From assembly GCA_013003465.1 (NCBI GenBank), contig JABDIZ010000245.1, forward strand, positions 1 to 32,341: a stretch of DNA of 32,341 nucleotides, in the 5' to 3' direction. The notes under the pieces were generated by a model. The model was not told where the DNA came from, made no database searches, and saw nothing but the letters and a program-made list of their open reading frames with translations. Positions 29,893 to 32,341 of this stretch are shown piece by piece. The translations under genes and the position numbers were made by a program. How positions within the stretch are numbered: the stretch's first letter is position 1; each line of letters begins with the position of its first letter. Source of the DNA: Rhodothermaceae bacterium. Lineage in GTDB: Bacteria; Bacteroidota; Rhodothermia; Rhodothermales; Rubricoccaceae.

Positions 29893-30723
29893 TCAGAGGA
29901 TGGACACGGTGGCAGCAGTTCCGGCTTTCAACGTACGAGCCCACGCGCTCATCTGCGTGAGCCGTTCGGCTTCGGTGAAATCCGGGGCGTCCCACAACCG
30001 CTCGGCTTCCTGAATGAGCGCACTCCCGACGATCACGCCGTCGGTGTGCTGACTGAGCCGCGCGGCGTCCTCCGGCGTGCGGATGCCGAAGCCGACGAGC
30101 AGCGGATTCTCGGTGACGAGCGTGCGGGCGTATGCGAGGTAGGCCTGCGTCGCGTCTGCATCACCCAGCCCAGAGCCAGTGAGCCCCGTGATGGAGACGG
30201 CGTAGACGAAGCCGGTCGAGCGCTGGTCCACGAGGCGGATGCGGGCGTCGGGCGTGTTGGGCGCGATGAGAAACGTGAGGGCGAGGTCGTGCGCGGCGGT
30301 GGCGTCTTCGATCAGATCGGCTTCTTCGGGCGGCAGGTCGGGGAGGATGAGGCCGTCTACGCCCGAAGACCGCGCATCGCGGCAGAAGTTGCTCACGCCG
30401 TAGCGAAGGACGGGATTGGCGTAGCCCATCAGCACGAGCGGCGTCTCGGACGAGGCGCAGAACGCCTCCGCCATGCGGAAGCAGTCGGCCACCGTGACGC
30501 CGTGGGCGAGGGCACGCTCCGATGCCTGCTGGATGGGCAAGCCTTCGGCGAGCGGATCCGAGAAGGGCATCCCGAGCTCGATAAAGTCGGCGCCCGCTTC
30601 GTCTATGGCGCGGAGAATCGACAGGGTAGCCGACGGGTCGGGGAAGCCATTCGTGAGGAAGAGGCCAAGCGCCTTCTCGCCACGGGCGCGGCAGGCATCG
30701 AGTGTGGAGCGGAGAGGGTTCAT
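29893..30723 (-). CDS. trpA: Tryptophan synthase alpha subunit
   Basis: Cleaves indole-3-glycerol phosphate to indole and glyceraldehyde 3-phosphate, feeding indole to TrpB. 276 residues, full length. The start at 30723 is fixed by the family N-terminus (LRSTLDACRARGEKALGLFLTNGFPD) and by the ATGA overlap with the acetyltransferase stop. The catalytic Glu is E49 in FIELGMPFSDP. The second catalytic position, Asp60 in characterised enzymes (LADG), is Glu here (PLAEGLPIQ, E60), at exactly the same residue number. Other motifs are intact: VLMGYANPVLRYG, GLILPDLPPEE, APNTPDARI, ITGLTGSG and VGFGIRTPEDA, plus VIVGSALI at the phosphate site. It is separated from trpB by one gene, unlike the usual trpBA pair. 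Confidence 0.94.
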   Translation of the reverse strand: MNPLRSTLDACRARGEKALGLFLTNGFPDPSATLSILRAIDEAGADFIELGMPFSDPLAEGLPIQQASERALAHGVTVADCFRMAEAFCASSETPLVLMGYANPVLRYGVSNFCRDARSSGVDGLILPDLPPEEADLIEDATAAHDLALTFLIAPNTPDARIRLVDQRSTGFVYAVSITGLTGSGLGDADATQAYLAYARTLVTENPLLVGFGIRTPEDAARLSQHTDGVIVGSALIQEAERLWDAPDFTEAERLTQMSAWARTLKAGTAATVSIL

Positions 30724-31211
30724 TCGGCGTCGAGGTAAAGCGTGGGGCGGTCGATCACCATGAATCGCTCGGGGAAGGGGACACGCACGAAGCCTGACTT
30801 CTCGTAGACGCCGTGTGCGGTCTGCGTCGTGAGCAGGAAGCGGCGCAGCCCTTGCAGATCGGGGTGTGCGAGGACGCAATCCGTCAGCCACACGCCGAGA
30901 CCCTGTCCGCGATGGGCTGGGAGGACGAACACGTCGCAGAGGTAGGCGAAGGTGGCGCGATCGGTGACGACGCGCGCGAAGCCGACTTGGGCGCCGCTCG
31001 GGTCGTACAGACCAAGGCAGAGGGATCCCACGATGGACCGTTCGACCACCTCCATCGGGATGCCTTGCGCCCAGTACGAGTCCTCGGCGAGATAGCGCTG
31101 GATCACGGTGAGGTCGAGCAGCGCCGGGTCGGTCGATACGCGGTACCCGTCGCGCGTCTGTGTATAGGGCGGAGACAATGGTCTAGTGGATCGAAAAGAT
31201 TGAGCTGTCAT
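30720..31211 (-). CDS. GNAT family N-acetyltransferase between trpB and trpA
   Basis: A 163-residue acetyl-CoA-dependent acyltransferase. The acetyl-CoA loop is VFVLPAHRGQGLGVWL (about 102-117, the RxxGxG pyrophosphate motif), followed by LRRFLLTTQTAHGVYEKSGFV, and preceded by IQRYLAEDSYWAQGIPMEVVERSI, the substrate-side start typical of the yjdJ-like 'sYWa.Gip' subgroup. Substrate unknown. The start at 31211 lies inside one arm of a palindromic element; upstream translation would run through that repeat and is unlikely. Its stop overlaps the trpA start (ATGA at 30720-30723), so it is co-translated with trpA. Confidence 0.88.
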   Translation of the reverse strand: MTAQSFRSTRPLSPPYTQTRDGYRVSTDPALLDLTVIQRYLAEDSYWAQGIPMEVVERSIVGSLCLGLYDPSGAQVGFARVVTDRATFAYLCDVFVLPAHRGQGLGVWLTDCVLAHPDLQGLRRFLLTTQTAHGVYEKSGFVRVPFPERFMVIDRPTLYLDAE

Positions 31212-31308
31212 CCTGAGCGGAGGCCGAGAAGCCGCCGTCGAAGGACCTAGCCGCACGATGCTCCATGGAACAGGTGGGGCTAGATCCTTCACTCTGCTCA
31301 GGATGACA
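31206..31308. repeat. 103-bp imperfect palindromic element between trpB and the GNAT gene
   Basis: Outer arms TGTCATCCTGAGC (31206-31218) and GCTCAGGATGACA (31296-31308) are exact reverse complements. Inner arms GAAGGACCTAG (31240-31250) and CTAGATCCTTC (31280-31290) match at 10 of 11. The consensus 'TGTCATCCTGAGC...GAAGGATCTAG' is a dispersed palindrome I recall from several bacterial genomes. An A-run follows the right arm. It may be a mobile MITE-like or REP-like repeat and could shape trpB mRNA. Confidence 0.75.
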
Positions 31309-31331
31309 AAAAAGGAAAAGGGCCTTGTTCG

Positions 31332-32341
31332 TCATCCGAGGTGCGCGGCAATGGTGGTCATGTCCTTGTCGCCGCGCCCGGAGCAGTTGAGCACGACGGT
31401 CTGTTCGGTCGTCATCGTCTCGGCGAGTGCGGGAAGGAAGGCAACGGCGTGGGCCGTTTCGAGGGCAGGGATGATGCCTTCCGTCTCGGCGAGGAGCTGC
31501 ACGCCGCTGAGGGCTTCGGCATCCGTGATGGCGCGGTAGGTGACGCGGCCCGCGTCTTTGAGGTAGCTGTGCTCCGGCCCGACGCCCGGATAGTCGAGTC
31601 CGGCGGAAATCGAGTGAGCGAGTTCCACTTGGCCCGCGGTGTCCTGGAGGAGGTAGCTCATCGCGCCGTGCAGGATGCCGGGCTGCCCCTTCGAGAGTGT
31701 CGCGGCGTGGCGACCGCCGAGGCCTTCGCCCGCGGCCTCAATGCCGTAGAGCGCCACGTCGTCGTTCAGATACGGGTAGAACAGGCCCATCGCATTCGAG
31801 CCCCCGCCCACGCACGCCACGACGGCATCGGGTGTCTCGCGGCCTTCGGACTTGAGCAACTGCGCCCGCGTTTCCTCGCCGATGACGCGATGGAAGTCGC
31901 GCACCATCATCGGGTACGGGTGTGGCCCGACGACCGAGCCGATGATGTAGAAGGTATCCGACGGGTTGCTGACCCAGTCGCGGATGGCTTCGTTGGTGGC
32001 GTCTTTGAGCGTCTGCGAGCCGCTCGTGGCCGGGCGCACCTCGGCTCCCAGCAGGCGCATTCGCTGCACATTGAGGTGCTGCCGCTCGATGTCCTCCGCG
32101 CCCATGTAGACAATGCACGGGAGGCCGAACAGCGCGCAGACCGTGGCCGTGGCGACCCCATGCTGCCCCGCACCCGTTTCGGCGATGACGCGTGTTTTTC
32201 CCATCCGCCGCGCCAGCAGGATTTGCCCGATGGTGTTGTTGATCTTGTGCGCGCCCGTATGGCAGAGGTCTTCGCGCTTGAGATAGAGCTTCGGCCCACC
32301 GAGCTTTTCGGTCAGCCGTGCGGCAAACGTCAGCGGCGTCG
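31332..32341 (-). CDS. trpB: Tryptophan synthase beta subunit, C-terminal part (5' end outside window)
   Basis: PLP enzyme that condenses indole with serine to make tryptophan, forming the alpha2-beta2 complex with TrpA. The frame stays open to the window edge, so about 335 of the usual roughly 400 residues are seen. The visible N-terminal part reads TPLTFAARLTEKLGGPKLYL and then KREDLCHTGAHKINNTIGQI, with the PLP-binding Lys in HTGAHK (codon about 32246-32248 on the minus strand). AETGAGQHGVATA, GSQTLKDATNEAIRDW, the phosphate-binding CVGGGSNAMG and the closing SGRGDKD are all standard. It has the short-type ending (MTTIAAHLG). The downstream palindromic element and GNAT gene separate it from trpA by about 600 bases. 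Confidence 0.95.
   Translation of the reverse strand, partial: TPLTFAARLTEKLGGPKLYLKREDLCHTGAHKINNTIGQILLARRMGKTRVIAETGAGQHGVATATVCALFGLPCIVYMGAEDIERQHLNVQRMRLLGAEVRPATSGSQTLKDATNEAIRDWVSNPSDTFYIIGSVVGPHPYPMMVRDFHRVIGEETRAQLLKSEGRETPDAVVACVGGGSNAMGLFYPYLNDDVALYGIEAAGEGLGGRHAATLSKGQPGILHGAMSYLLQDTAGQVELAHSISAGLDYPGVGPEHSYLKDAGRVTYRAITDAEALSGVQLLAETEGIIPALETAHAVAFLPALAETMTTEQTVVLNCSGRGDKDMTTIAAHLG

Noticed and set aside
1..32341. CRISPR arrays, tRNA or rRNA genes, insertion sequences, prophage or defence islands
   Set aside because: No regularly spaced repeats, cloverleaf-like sequences, transposase or integrase motifs, or defence-gene motifs were found.

Overview
This is an ordinary-looking chromosomal stretch from a high-GC bacterium of the Bacteroidota/Rhodothermota side of the tree, most likely a Rhodothermales relative (Rubricoccus/Rubrivirga/Salinibacter type). 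The assignment is inferred from protein content: C-terminal T9SS type A-like sorting domains, three 'choice-of-anchor B' proteins, DUF4293 and DUF4837 proteins, a fused isobutyryl-CoA mutase, almost no Shine-Dalgarno sequences in front of genes, and a TAnnTTTG-type promoter box in front of the S41 peptidase. No tRNA, rRNA, insertion sequence, phage gene or CRISPR array was seen.

Layout. 1-6816 (+): the C-terminal part of icmF (cut by the window edge), an unrecognised small protein, a coupled pabB-pabC pair for p-aminobenzoate (folate) synthesis, a DUF937 protein with a good terminator hairpin, and a class III-type PPK2 polyphosphate kinase. 6826-11499 (-): a likely operon read polX, penicillin-acylase-like protein, BadF/BadG-type sugar kinase; the last two genes overlap. 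11541-14179 (+): a GT2 glycosyltransferase and an S41 C-terminal processing peptidase. 14180-14501 is the only gene-free stretch over 300 bases and looks like a structured leader. 14502-16779 (+): a proton-channel cluster of exbB, a small three-helix membrane protein, and two different exbD genes, closed by a strong hairpin with a UACG loop. 16924-19323 (+): NAD-type isocitrate dehydrogenase, DUF4293 membrane protein and a DMT transporter, whose 3' end overlaps a convergent GT2 gene (19271-20314, -). 20595-22580 (+): recQ, behind a divergent spacer that carries a perfect 14-bp inverted repeat.

22641-32341 (-): one long co-directional block. Read in transcription order it is trpB (cut by the window edge), a GNAT acetyltransferase, trpA, a DUF4837 lipoprotein, an AtuA-related small protein, a small lipoprotein, a one-domain asparaginase-like protein, and three tandem paralogous secreted choice-of-anchor B beta-propeller proteins. 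Overlaps and short gaps join many of them; a 103-bp imperfect palindrome of the dispersed-repeat type separates trpB from the acetyltransferase and supplies that gene's start codon.

No single novel system is obvious. The observations most worth checking are: a PolX whose polymerase active site has lost its third carboxylate while the PHP nuclease site is intact; a penicillin-acylase homologue with a degenerate nucleophile motif coupled to a kinase; five invariant histidine motifs shared by all three propeller proteins; a D60E change at the catalytic position of TrpA; and the palindromic element at the trp locus.
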